From Chloroflexota bacterium (GTDB taxonomy: Bacteria > Chloroflexota > Anaerolineae > Anaerolineales > Anaerolineaceae), in NCBI GenBank assembly GCA_029561345.1, contig JAKQJC010000052.1, positions 1-40,418 of the forward strand: DNA of 40,418 nucleotides, in the 5' to 3' direction. The notes below the pieces were generated by a model, which saw nothing but the letters and a program-made list of their open reading frames with translations, had not been told where the DNA came from and searched no databases. The translations under genes and the position numbers were made by a program. Positions 33,105-40,418 of this stretch are shown here, piece after piece (the first letter of the stretch is position 1; each line of letters starts with the position of its first letter).

Positions 33105-33228
33105 TTTATCCATCCTCCAGGAATAAGATCAACCCTGAATGCAGATCACGGCAAAAGCAGAAAGGTTCATGCCTTTGCCTGCCGCAGGCGGGGTATGAAG
33201 ACGATGAATTGTGCCCTGCGGTATCTTT

Positions 33229-33278
33229 ATCATACATCACTTTGGCGGCGGTTAAAAGCATGAAAAGGCTGGTATAAT
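33229..33278. promoter_or_regulatory. Divergent promoter elements between the lipoprotein and glyQS
   Basis: On the plus strand a perfect TATAAT (33273-33278) lies 54 bases before the glyQS ATG without a clear -35. On the minus strand TATGAT (33234-33229) with a weak TTTTAA 17 bases upstream could serve the lipoprotein. Both are tentative. The rest of the 227-base gap shows nothing else. Confidence 0.4.
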
Positions 33279-33331
33279 GGGAACATCGGGCCGAAACGCC
33301 CCATTTTTTCAATTTCAGGTGCAATTAACCC

Positions 33332-36319
33332 ATGGCCAAACCCCTTGATTTCCAATCCATCATGCTGACCCTCGAAAAGTTTTGGGCTGAACAGGGCTGC
33401 CTGATCTGGCAGCCGTATTATTCGCAGGTTGGCGCCGGCACCATGAACCCGGCCACTTTCCTGCGTGTTCTGGGCCCTGAGCCGTGGAACGTGGCGTATG
33501 TGGAACCCTCTGTGCGCCCGGATGACGGCCGCTATGGTGAAAACCCCAACCGCCTGCAGCAGCATTACCAGTTTCAGGTGATCCTCAAACCGGACCCGGG
33601 CAACCCGCAGGAGTTGTATCTCAAATCGCTGGAAGCCCTGGGCATTGATCCACTGGAACACGATATCCGCTTTGTGGAAGATAACTGGGAATCGCCGGCG
33701 CTGGGCGCCTGGGGGCTGGGCTGGGAAGTGTGGCTGGACGGCCAGGAAATCACCCAGTTCACCTATTTCCAGCAGTCGGGCGGCCAGCCGGTGGATCCGG
33801 TGGCGGTTGAAATCACCTATGGGTTGGAACGCATTGCCATGGCTTTGCAGGCGGTGCGTAATTTCCGCAATATTCAGTGGAGTCCTGCGCTGACCTATGG
33901 GGATGTAAATTTGCAGGCCGAACAGGAGCACAGCCGTTACTACTTTGAGGTGGCGGATGTGGAACGTCTGCGCCAGATGTATGCCCTTTTTGAGGCCGAG
34001 GCCGAAGGGGCCCTGGCCGCGGGGATGGTGCTGCCGGCGCATGATTATATTCTCAAATGTTCGCACACCTTCAATGTGCTCGATTCGCGCGGCGCGGTGG
34101 GGGTGACCGAGCGTCAGGCCTTGTTTGGCCGGATGCGCGACCTTGCGCGGCGCGTATCAGAAGCCTACCTGGCCTACCGCCAGAACCTGGAATACCCGTG
34201 GTTGAAAAGCGGCAGTAAAGCAGCAGCCAAACCCGCGCCTGTGCTGGCGCGGCCCGCCGAAAAAGCGGCACCTTTCCTTTTTGAAATTGGCACTGAGGAA
34301 CTGCCGGATGCTGATTTGCAGAGCGCACTGGAACAGCTGCGGGCGCGCATCCCGGCCCTGCTGGATGAATTGCGCCTGAGCCACGGCCCGGTGAGCATTA
34401 TGGGCACGCCGCGCCGCCTGGTGGCTTATGTGGAAGACCTGGCTGCCAGCCAGCCTGATCGCACGGTGGTGATCAAGGGGCCGCCGGCAGACCGTGCTTT
34501 TGACGCGGCTGGCGCACCCACTAAAACCGCCGAAGGCTTTGCCCGCAGCAAGGGCGTGGCGGTCAGCGACCTGCAGGTGCGCGAAATGGACGGCGGCCGC
34601 TATGCGGCCGTGTTAAAAGATGAGCCTGGGCGCGGCGCCATTGAAGTGCTGGCTGAGGCTCTGCCAGGCGTGATTGCCGGTATTAAATTCGATAAAACCA
34701 TGCGCTGGAACAGCAGCAATGTGGCTTTCTCACGTCCGCTGCGCTGGCTGCTGGCGCTGTTTGGCGAGCAGCTGATCCCTTTCAGCTATGCCGGTTATGA
34801 TTCGGCGGCGGTGACCCGCGGCCTGCGCTTTAAATCACCGCAGGAACTGCCGGTCAGCTCGCCAGCGGCGTATTTTGCGGCCCTCGAAGGCCAGGGAATT
34901 ATCCTCGATCCAGTCCGCCGCCGCCAGACCATCTGGACAAAGGTGCAGGCGTTGGCCGCCGAAGTGGGCGGCAGCGTGGATGAGGATGCGGCTCTGCTGG
35001 ATGAAAACACCAACCTGGTTGAAATGCCTACCCCAATGCGCGGATCTTTTGATCCTGAACACCTGAAACTGCCGGCTGAAGTGCTGATTTCGGTGATGAA
35101 GAAGCACCAGCGATACTTCCCGGTGAAGAAAGACGGCGCCCTGCTGCCTTATTTCATCATTATCCGCAACGGCGATGAAAACCATGCCAATGTGGTTATT
35201 GACGGCAACGAGCAGGTGGTGCGGGCGCGTTTTGCAGATGCGGCTTTCTTTGTGCGGGATGATTTGAAGCATAAATTGAGTGATTTTCTGCCCCGCCTGG
35301 AAACTCTGACCTTCCAAAAGAAACTGGGGTCCATGCTGGATAAGAGCCGCCGCATTTCGGCCATGATGGATCAGCTTTGCCATCAGTTCCACCTGAGCGA
35401 TGAGGACACCAGCGTGGCCATTCGGGCGGCTGAATTATGCAAGGCCGATTTGGTGAGCCATATGGTGGTGGAAATGACGGCTTTGCAGGGCACTATGGGT
35501 CGTTATTATGCCATTCACTCTGGCGAAAGCCAGGCGGTGGCCCAGGCCATTGCCGAACATTACCTGCCACGCTTCGCTGGCGACGCCACGCCAACCATGA
35601 AACCCGGGTTGGTGGTGGGGCTGGCTGACCGCCTGGATACCCTCAGCGGCCTTTTTGCCGCCGGGCTGGCTCCCACCGGCACCAAGGATCCTTTTGCCCA
35701 GCGCCGGGCTGCCCTGGGTTTGGTGCAGGCATTGATGTCGTGGGATCTGGATTTTGATCTGCGCGCCGGCCTCAGCTTGGCGGCTGACCATCTGCCGCTG
35801 CAGGCTTCGGACCAGAGCCTGGATGCCTGTTTTGAATTCATCAGCGGCCGCATGCGTGCCTATCTGCTGGAGCAGGGCATCCGCTATGATGTGGTGGATG
35901 CGGTGATGAGCCGGCAGGCGCATAATCCCGCTGGTGCGTGGCGGGCGGTGAAGGCTTTGAGCGCCTGGATTGCCCGCGAAGATTGGAATGTCATTTTACC
36001 GGCTTATGCCCGCTGCGTGCGCATTACTCGCGACCAGACCCTTTGCGACGAGATCAACCCCGATTACCTGGTGGATCCGAGCGAACAGGACCTGGTGGCG
36101 GCGCTGGAGGCGGCTGAGACCGCCCCCCGCCGGGCTGATTCGGTGGATGAATTCTTTGCCGTGTTTATGCCCCTGATCCCGCATATCAACAGCTTTTTCA
36201 ATGCGGTGATGGTGATGGCAGATGATGAAAATTTGCGCGCCAACCGCCTGGCCATTTTGAACCGCATTGCGGGCATGGCTCAGGGCGTGGCAGATTTTTC
36301 ACTGCTGGAAGGATTCTAA
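33332..36319 (+). CDS. glyQS: Glycine-tRNA ligase, fused alpha-beta chain
   Basis: 995 residues joining in one chain what is usually two subunits. Residues about 1-288 are the alpha (catalytic, class II) part: [78 protein letters not shown] and the motif 3 region [14 protein letters not shown] 25-residue Ala/Pro/Lys linker follows, then the beta part from about 313 ([60 protein letters not shown]-like and C-terminal anticodon-binding regions). Fusion of GlyQ and GlyS is known in chlamydiae and some other lineages including Chloroflexota. Start ATG with AGGTG about 10 bases ahead. dnaG follows, an association also common in Firmicutes. Confidence 0.95.
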   Translation: MAKPLDFQSIMLTLEKFWAEQGCLIWQPYYSQVGAGTMNPATFLRVLGPEPWNVAYVEPSVRPDDGRYGENPNRLQQHYQFQVILKPDPGNPQELYLKSLEALGIDPLEHDIRFVEDNWESPALGAWGLGWEVWLDGQEITQFTYFQQSGGQPVDPVAVEITYGLERIAMALQAVRNFRNIQWSPALTYGDVNLQAEQEHSRYYFEVADVERLRQMYALFEAEAEGALAAGMVLPAHDYILKCSHTFNVLDSRGAVGVTERQALFGRMRDLARRVSEAYLAYRQNLEYPWLKSGSKAAAKPAPVLARPAEKAAPFLFEIGTEELPDADLQSALEQLRARIPALLDELRLSHGPVSIMGTPRRLVAYVEDLAASQPDRTVVIKGPPADRAFDAAGAPTKTAEGFARSKGVAVSDLQVREMDGGRYAAVLKDEPGRGAIEVLAEALPGVIAGIKFDKTMRWNSSNVAFSRPLRWLLALFGEQLIPFSYAGYDSAAVTRGLRFKSPQELPVSSPAAYFAALEGQGIILDPVRRRQTIWTKVQALAAEVGGSVDEDAALLDENTNLVEMPTPMRGSFDPEHLKLPAEVLISVMKKHQRYFPVKKDGALLPYFIIIRNGDENHANVVIDGNEQVVRARFADAAFFVRDDLKHKLSDFLPRLETLTFQKKLGSMLDKSRRISAMMDQLCHQFHLSDEDTSVAIRAAELCKADLVSHMVVEMTALQGTMGRYYAIHSGESQAVAQAIAEHYLPRFAGDATPTMKPGLVVGLADRLDTLSGLFAAGLAPTGTKDPFAQRRAALGLVQALMSWDLDFDLRAGLSLAADHLPLQASDQSLDACFEFISGRMRAYLLEQGIRYDVVDAVMSRQAHNPAGAWRAVKALSAWIAREDWNVILPAYARCVRITRDQTLCDEINPDYLVDPSEQDLVAALEAAETAPRRADSVDEFFAVFMPLIPHINSFFNAVMVMADDENLRANRLAILNRIAGMAQGVADFSLLEGF

Positions 36320-36343
36320 ACCAGCTTTTTGACCGGATGAAAC

Positions 36344-36365
36344 GGGGCGGCAGTTCTGCCGCCCC
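36344..36365 (+). other. GC-rich perfect hairpin between glyQS and dnaG
   Basis: GGGGCGGCAG (36344-36353) and CTGCCGCCCC (36356-36365) form a ten-base perfect inverted repeat with two bases between. No T run follows, so it is not a classical intrinsic terminator; it may be a pause or processing site in a glyQS-dnaG transcript. Confidence 0.5.
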
Positions 36366-36392
36366 GCTGAGGTTGCAGGGAGGCGGCAGGCC

Positions 36393-38288
36393 ATGTCCGT
36401 GATTGATGACATTAAAGCGCGGATTGACATTCTTGACCTGGTTTCCGAGACGGTCAAACTGCGCCATTCAGGCAAAAATTACACCGGATTTTGCCCCTTT
36501 CACGCCAACAGCCGCACACCGGCGTTTGCGGTGTTCCCCGATTCAGGCACCTGGCGCTGTTTTGGCCAGTGCAACGAAGGCGGGGATATTTTTAAATACA
36601 TCATGAAGCGCGAAGGGCTGGATTTTTCGGGCGCGCTGCATTTTCTGGCGGACCGTGCCGGCATCCAGCTTCACACCTATACCCCTGAGCAGGAAGAACA
36701 GGCCGAGGCGCACGAAAGGCTGCGCACCCTGCTGGAACAGGCGGCCACCTATTTCCGCATGCAACTGCTGCAAACCCCGGCAGGTGGGCAGGCGCTGGCC
36801 TACCTGCGCCAGCGCGGCCTTAAGGATGAAACCATCGAGGCCTTTGGCCTGGGCTACGCCCCGCGCGGCTGGGATAACCTGCGGCGTTTTCTCCTTTCCA
36901 AAGATTACACGGTGGAAGAGATGCTGCAAGCCGGGGTTCTGAGCGAACGCGAGGGCGGCGAACCTTACGACAAATTTCGCCACCGCATCATGTTTCCCAT
37001 TCGCGATGGGCAGGGCAAGCTGACCGGTTTCGGCGGGCGCATTCTGGATAAGGACGATGTGCCCAAGTTCCTCAACTCGCCTCAGACAGTGCTGTTTGAC
37101 AAGGGCGGCCTGCTTTACGGCCTGGACCTGGCGCGGAAGGCCATCCGTGCGGCGGACCAGGTGGTGATTGTGGAAGGGTATCTGGATGTGATTGCCCTGC
37201 ACCAGGGCGGCTATGCCAACACGGTTTCGCCAATGGGCACGGCGCTGACTGAAGACCAGCTGCGCCTGATCAAGAAGTTGACTCGGCGCATTGTGCTGGC
37301 GCTGGACCCGGACGCGGCGGGGGAGAAGGCCACCCTGCGCGGGCTGCAGGTGGCAAGGCAGGCGATGGACCGCACCGATGAGGTGACTTTTGATGCGCGC
37401 GGCCTGGTGCGCCACGAGGCGCGCCTGCAGGCCGATTTGCGCGTGACCACCCTGCCGTCAGGGCAGGATCCGGATGAGGTGGTGAACGCGGACCCGGCGG
37501 CCTGGGGGAAAATTGTGGCCGATGCCAAGCCCGTGGTCATTCATGTGATGGAGACCCTGGCCCAGGGGCGCGACCTGGATGACCCCAAAACCAAAAGCGA
37601 CCTGGCGGCGCAGGTGCTGCCGCTGATTGAAGATGTGGCCGATGCCGTAGAGCGCGACGCCTACCGCCAGCGTCTGGCCCGTCTGTTGAAAATTGATGAG
37701 CGCGCCCTGGCCGTGCGCAGCGGCGCGCCCGCTGCAAGACAGCGCCCCGTCCACCGGCCGCAGCAGGCGCCCGCGGCAGGAGCCCTGCGCCCGGCCGAGG
37801 CGGCGGCGCCGGATGTGCTGGACCGCTACTGCCTGGCCATTCTCATTCGCTACCCTGAATTGCTTTACCAGGCAGATGCGGCCTTGAAGAAGGCCGGCCT
37901 GCGCGAGATTATGGCCGAAGACTTCGAACTGACCGATTACCAGATTATTTTCAGTGTCATCCGCGAGTCGCTGCGCCAGGAAGATATGGAGCCGCACCAC
38001 CATTTACAGACGGCCATGCCAGAAACCCTGCTGGAACTTTCGCATCAATTGATGGTGCAGCCCATCCCTGAGCGCACCACGGATGAGGACCTGCTGGAGG
38101 ATGTGGTGCGGGCGGTGCTGCGCATGCGTTCACGTTATGCCTCCCGCAGCATCAACCAGATCCGCTTTCTGATGGAAGAGGTGAACGGCGATATGGAGCA
38201 GATGGCGGAATATCAAAAAAGCGCGCTGGAATGCGCCCGCTTGCGCGACCGGTTGGACCGGGCGATTAGAAAAACCCAACATCTCTGA
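36393..38288 (+). CDS. dnaG: DNA primase
   Basis: 631 residues, makes RNA primers for replication. The N-terminal CHC2 zinc finger has C34-x2-H37 and C56-x3-C60 (WRCFGQC), one residue more than the usual CxxC of the last pair. Next the RNA polymerase core (AYLRQRGLKDETIEAFGLGYAP, MFPIRDGQGKLTGFGGRIL, KFLNSPQT, FDKGGLLYGL) and TOPRIM (VVIVEGYLDVIALHQGG with the catalytic Glu; LALDPDAAGEKATLRG with the DxD). A Pro/Ala/Arg-rich linker at about 447-470 precedes the C-terminal helicase-binding helical domain. GGGAGG is ahead of the ATG. rpoD, which often follows dnaG, is absent; a PfkB kinase follows after 15 bases. Confidence 0.96.
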   Translation: MSVIDDIKARIDILDLVSETVKLRHSGKNYTGFCPFHANSRTPAFAVFPDSGTWRCFGQCNEGGDIFKYIMKREGLDFSGALHFLADRAGIQLHTYTPEQEEQAEAHERLRTLLEQAATYFRMQLLQTPAGGQALAYLRQRGLKDETIEAFGLGYAPRGWDNLRRFLLSKDYTVEEMLQAGVLSEREGGEPYDKFRHRIMFPIRDGQGKLTGFGGRILDKDDVPKFLNSPQTVLFDKGGLLYGLDLARKAIRAADQVVIVEGYLDVIALHQGGYANTVSPMGTALTEDQLRLIKKLTRRIVLALDPDAAGEKATLRGLQVARQAMDRTDEVTFDARGLVRHEARLQADLRVTTLPSGQDPDEVVNADPAAWGKIVADAKPVVIHVMETLAQGRDLDDPKTKSDLAAQVLPLIEDVADAVERDAYRQRLARLLKIDERALAVRSGAPAARQRPVHRPQQAPAAGALRPAEAAAPDVLDRYCLAILIRYPELLYQADAALKKAGLREIMAEDFELTDYQIIFSVIRESLRQEDMEPHHHLQTAMPETLLELSHQLMVQPIPERTTDEDLLEDVVRAVLRMRSRYASRSINQIRFLMEEVNGDMEQMAEYQKSALECARLRDRLDRAIRKTQHL

Positions 38289-38303
38289 GGCTGAGGTTAT
38301 CTC

Positions 38304-39314
38304 ATGCTGAGTTCAATTGTGCGCTATGTGGTCGCTGGCTCGCTCAACAGGGTGTTTATGATCAACCCTGCCGGAAAATCCATCCTCAATGTGCCGGGCG
38401 GTAACATGCTCTATGCGGCAGTGGGACTGGCCGTGTGGGATAAGGATATTGGCCTGTTCAGCCGGGCGGGTTCCAATTACCCGGTTGAATGGCTGGACCG
38501 GCTGGAACGCAAGGGCTTTGACTGCCGCGGCATCACCATGCTGACGGACCCGCTGGATCAACGCCAGTTCATTGCCTATCCACCAGAAGGCCGAACTTTC
38601 AGCAACCCGGTGGAGCAGTTTGCCCGCGCCGGGCAGCCTTTTCCACGTGAACTGCTCGATTTTATCCCCAATATTTCTGAACTGGACAGCCGCACCACGC
38701 CCAACGACTACACTTTGCGGGTGAACAACCTGCCATCTGATTACCTGGATGCCAGCGCCGCGCATTTGTGCCCGGTGGATTTTCTCAGCCACAACCTGCT
38801 GCCCTCAGCCCTGCGCCAGGGACATATTCAGACCATCACCGTGGACCCGGCGCCCGGATATATGACCCCGGCTTTTTGGGATCACCTGCCGCCTCTGGTA
38901 CACGGCATCAACGCCTTTCTATGCTCAGAAGAAAAGATGCGCAGCCTGTTTCGCAGCCGCAGCAGCGACTTGTGGGAAATGGCCGAAACGGTGGCAAGCT
39001 GGGGGTGTGAAATGGTGGTGATCAAGCGGGGTGAACTGGGACAATATCTGTATGATGGAATCAACCACAGCCGCTGGGTCTTGCCGGCCTATCCGGTGCG
39101 CCTGGTGAATCCCACCGGGGCGGGCGATGCCTTTTGCGGCGGCTTTTTAGCTGGTTACCGCGCCACTTATGATCCATTGCAGGCAACCCTGCACGGCAAT
39201 ATTTCCGCTTCGCTGATTCTGGAAGGCGACGATGTTTTTTATGCGCTTGACACCATGCCCGGCCTGGCGGCTGCCCGGCGGCAGGCGCTGGCGGATCTGA
39301 TTCGCCGGGGATAA
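38304..39314 (+). CDS. PfkB-family carbohydrate kinase
   Basis: 336 residues of the ribokinase/PfkB fold. The N-terminal GGNMLYAAVGLAVW segment corresponds to the substrate-binding glycine motif, and signature 2 is N269-PTGAG-D275 followed by AFCGGFLAGY, with D275 the catalytic base and the anion hole at GAGD. The VIKRGELGQYLYD strand is typical. The specific substrate (a sugar, nucleoside or sugar phosphate) cannot be assigned; the glycine motif reads VPGGNMLYA, which differs from ribokinase. TGAGG lies about 8 bases before the ATG. It lies between dnaG and the radical SAM gene (4-base gap), probably in one operon. Confidence 0.88.
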   Translation: MLSSIVRYVVAGSLNRVFMINPAGKSILNVPGGNMLYAAVGLAVWDKDIGLFSRAGSNYPVEWLDRLERKGFDCRGITMLTDPLDQRQFIAYPPEGRTFSNPVEQFARAGQPFPRELLDFIPNISELDSRTTPNDYTLRVNNLPSDYLDASAAHLCPVDFLSHNLLPSALRQGHIQTITVDPAPGYMTPAFWDHLPPLVHGINAFLCSEEKMRSLFRSRSSDLWEMAETVASWGCEMVVIKRGELGQYLYDGINHSRWVLPAYPVRLVNPTGAGDAFCGGFLAGYRATYDPLQATLHGNISASLILEGDDVFYALDTMPGLAAARRQALADLIRRG

Positions 39315-39318
39315 TCCC

Positions 39319-40191
39319 ATGATCATCGAAATTCGGGCAAAAACCATGCTTTCCACCGTACCGGGCGGTGACGGCTATTTTGGTCACCGCTACAACTTCA
39401 ACATTTATCGCGGCTGTGAGCACCGCTGTATCTACTGCGACAGCCGCAGTGAATGTTACGGCATAGAGAACTTTGAAGATGTGCTGGTGAAGGTCAATGC
39501 CATTGAACTGTTGAGCCAGGAGCTTCCGCGCAAGCGGGTGAAAGGGGTGGTGGGCACCGGTTCAATGAGCGACCCTTACACTTATGCGGAGAAGCAATAC
39601 CAGCTCACCCGGCAAGCCCTAAGCCTGCTGGCGCGTTACGGCTTTGGCGTGAGCCTGATCACCAAGAGCGACATGGTGACGCGGGATGGCGATGTGCTGA
39701 CGGAGGTCAACCGCAGTTTTGCCTCGGTGTGTTTCACCCTCACCACCACGGATGATGAACTGGCGCGCAAGGTGGAACCAGGGGCACCTTCGCCAACGCG
39801 GCGCCTGGCAGCCATGCGCATGCTGGCGGATCAGGGCCTGCATGTGGGGGTGACGCTGATGCCAGTACTGCCATTTTTGGAAGACCATCTGGATAATATC
39901 AAGGCCATCGTTGAATCGGCCGTGGATCACGGAGCGCAGTATATTTTGCCGTGGTTTGGCATGTCCATGCGCGACCGGCAGCGGTCCTATTTCTATGCCC
40001 GACTGGATGAGCTTTTTCCGGGGCTGCGCCGGCGTTATGAGGCGCGCTACGGACTGAGCTACGGCTGCCCGGTTCCGGAGGCCAAACGGCTGCAGGCGGA
40101 ATTCGATCAATTGCAGCAGAAATTTGGCTTTGGCACAAGGGTTCCGGTGCCCCAAAAGGAGCCGCAGCAAACACAGCTGCGCCTGCTTTGA
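39319..40191 (+). CDS. SPL-like radical SAM protein (Rv2578c/COG1533 type)
   Basis: 290 residues. The radical SAM cluster motif C33-x3-C37-x2-C40 lies in YRGCEHRCIYCDSRSE, the pattern of the spore-photoproduct-lyase-like (COG1533) branch. Later segments are GVVGTGSMSDPYTYAEKQYQLTRQAL, VSLITKSDMVTRDGDVL, VCFTLTTTDDELARKVEPGAPSPTRRLAAMRML and MPVLPFLEDHLDNI. It binds a [4Fe-4S] cluster and SAM; the substrate is unknown and spore photoproduct lyase itself is not implied. Starts four bases after the kinase stop. Ends before a strong hairpin. Confidence 0.9.
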   Translation: MIIEIRAKTMLSTVPGGDGYFGHRYNFNIYRGCEHRCIYCDSRSECYGIENFEDVLVKVNAIELLSQELPRKRVKGVVGTGSMSDPYTYAEKQYQLTRQALSLLARYGFGVSLITKSDMVTRDGDVLTEVNRSFASVCFTLTTTDDELARKVEPGAPSPTRRLAAMRMLADQGLHVGVTLMPVLPFLEDHLDNIKAIVESAVDHGAQYILPWFGMSMRDRQRSYFYARLDELFPGLRRRYEARYGLSYGCPVPEAKRLQAEFDQLQQKFGFGTRVPVPQKEPQQTQLRLL

Positions 40192-40195
40192 AACG

Positions 40196-40227
40196 CCACA
40201 GGCCAGGATGGAAATCCTGGCCTGTGG
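40196..40227. terminator. Bidirectional hairpin between convergent genes
   Basis: A perfect 14-bp stem (40196-40209 with 40214-40227) with a GGAA tetraloop lies between the radical SAM gene and the chemoreceptor gene, which point at each other. The tails (CTGTTTATG and, on the other strand, CGTTTCAAAG) are only partly T-rich. Confidence 0.7.
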
Positions 40228-40246
40228 CTGTTTATGCTCCAAACGG

Positions 40247-40418
40247 TTACAACTTGAACTGGGAGACGAGCTTCTTGAGGGAGAGGGCCATTTCGGAGAG
40301 GGCCTGAGCCGAAGCAGTGAGCTCTTCGACCTGGGCATTCATTTCCTCGGTGGAGGCAGAAACCTCTTCGACGGCGGCCGAGTTCTCTTCGCTGACGGAG
40401 GCGATGTTTTCGAAGGCC
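40247..40418 (-). CDS. Methyl-accepting chemotaxis protein, C-terminal end (partial)
   Basis: The last 57 codons of a minus-strand gene cut by the right edge: 56 residues then TAA at 40249-40247. The reading FENIASVSEENSAAVEEVSA, STEEMNAQVEELTASAQALS and the closing LKKLVSQFKL are the end of the MCP signalling coiled coil, including Glu/Gln pairs in the methylation-helix style (EENSAAVEE, TEEMNAQVEE). It senses ligands and controls CheA, implying motility or pilus-based taxis. It is too short to appear in a 60-residue ORF list. Sensor type unknown because the N-terminus is outside the window. Confidence 0.93.
   Translation of the reverse strand, partial: AFENIASVSEENSAAVEEVSASTEEMNAQVEELTASAQALSEMALSLKKLVSQFKL

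Noticed and set aside
36344..36365. Intrinsic terminator between glyQS and dnaG
   Set aside because: The stem is perfect, but no T run follows, so it is recorded only as a hairpin.
39619..40338. A 239-residue minus-strand frame at the right end
   Set aside because: It runs antisense to the radical SAM gene and in a different frame from the chemoreceptor tail, which has a clear MCP signature at 40247-40418.

Overview
The window is about 55% G+C, densely packed, and reads as a chromosomal segment of a member of the Chloroflexota, most likely class Anaerolineae. The reasons are a Tad/Flp pilus operon with no secretin, a one-chain GlyQS glycyl-tRNA synthetase, a type 2 (FMN) isopentenyl-diphosphate isomerase beside a GGPP-type prenyltransferase, and the protein-level flavour throughout. 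This assignment is inference from gene content; there is no rRNA in the window. I see no tRNA, rRNA, CRISPR array, insertion sequence or integrase.

Layout. (1) 1-335: a minus-strand promoter (-35/-10 at 335-307) drives a transcript leaving the left edge; its first 300 nt have several nested, mutually exclusive stems and no convincing gene. (2) 369-4748: a minus-strand isoprenoid pair (fni/idi-2, polyprenyl synthase), a plus-strand orphan acyl carrier protein, and minus-strand sucC-sucD. (3) 4886-6626: a minus-strand two-gene operon with its own promoter and terminator: an all-helical unknown protein and an SPFH-domain protein ending in an excisionase-type helix-turn-helix. (4) 6940-14584: Tad pilus locus: two separate 48-residue Flp pilin genes encoding identical proteins (both too short for usual ORF cut-offs), then cpaB, cpaE (REC + MinD-like), cpaF, tadB, tadC and comF. 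(5) 14637-15203: long-form ribosome hibernation factor. (6) 15428-24482: the cell-shape and division-site cluster mreB-mreC-mreD-mrdA-minC-minD-minE-rodA followed by gltX, closed by a good terminator. (7) 24553-33104: accessory and signalling genes: a heme-binding-type GGDEF protein, a small membrane protein, RNase J, a half-size EamA protein, a Cys-rich DUF3795 protein under a promoter with an operator-like dyad, a 952-residue hybrid histidine kinase, and a GHL15-like lipoprotein. (8) 33332-40191: glyQS, dnaG, a PfkB sugar/nucleoside kinase and an SPL-like radical SAM protein. (9) 40247-40418: the C-terminal end of a methyl-accepting chemotaxis protein on the minus strand, cut by the window edge.

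How the genes work together. The Tad genes form an inner-membrane pilus motor (CpaF ATPase, TadB/TadC platform, CpaE localiser, CpaB) served by two abundantly expressible pilin genes; the absence of secretin and TadD fits a single-membrane envelope. The mre/mrd/rodA genes encode the elongasome and are co-transcribed with the Min system, so wall elongation and septum placement appear to share a transcript. The c-di-GMP cyclase, hybrid kinase, chemoreceptor and REC-bearing CpaE suggest regulated surface behaviour. The least explained pieces are the SPFH-HTH/helical pair and the structured RNA at the left edge; neither is proved to be a new system.
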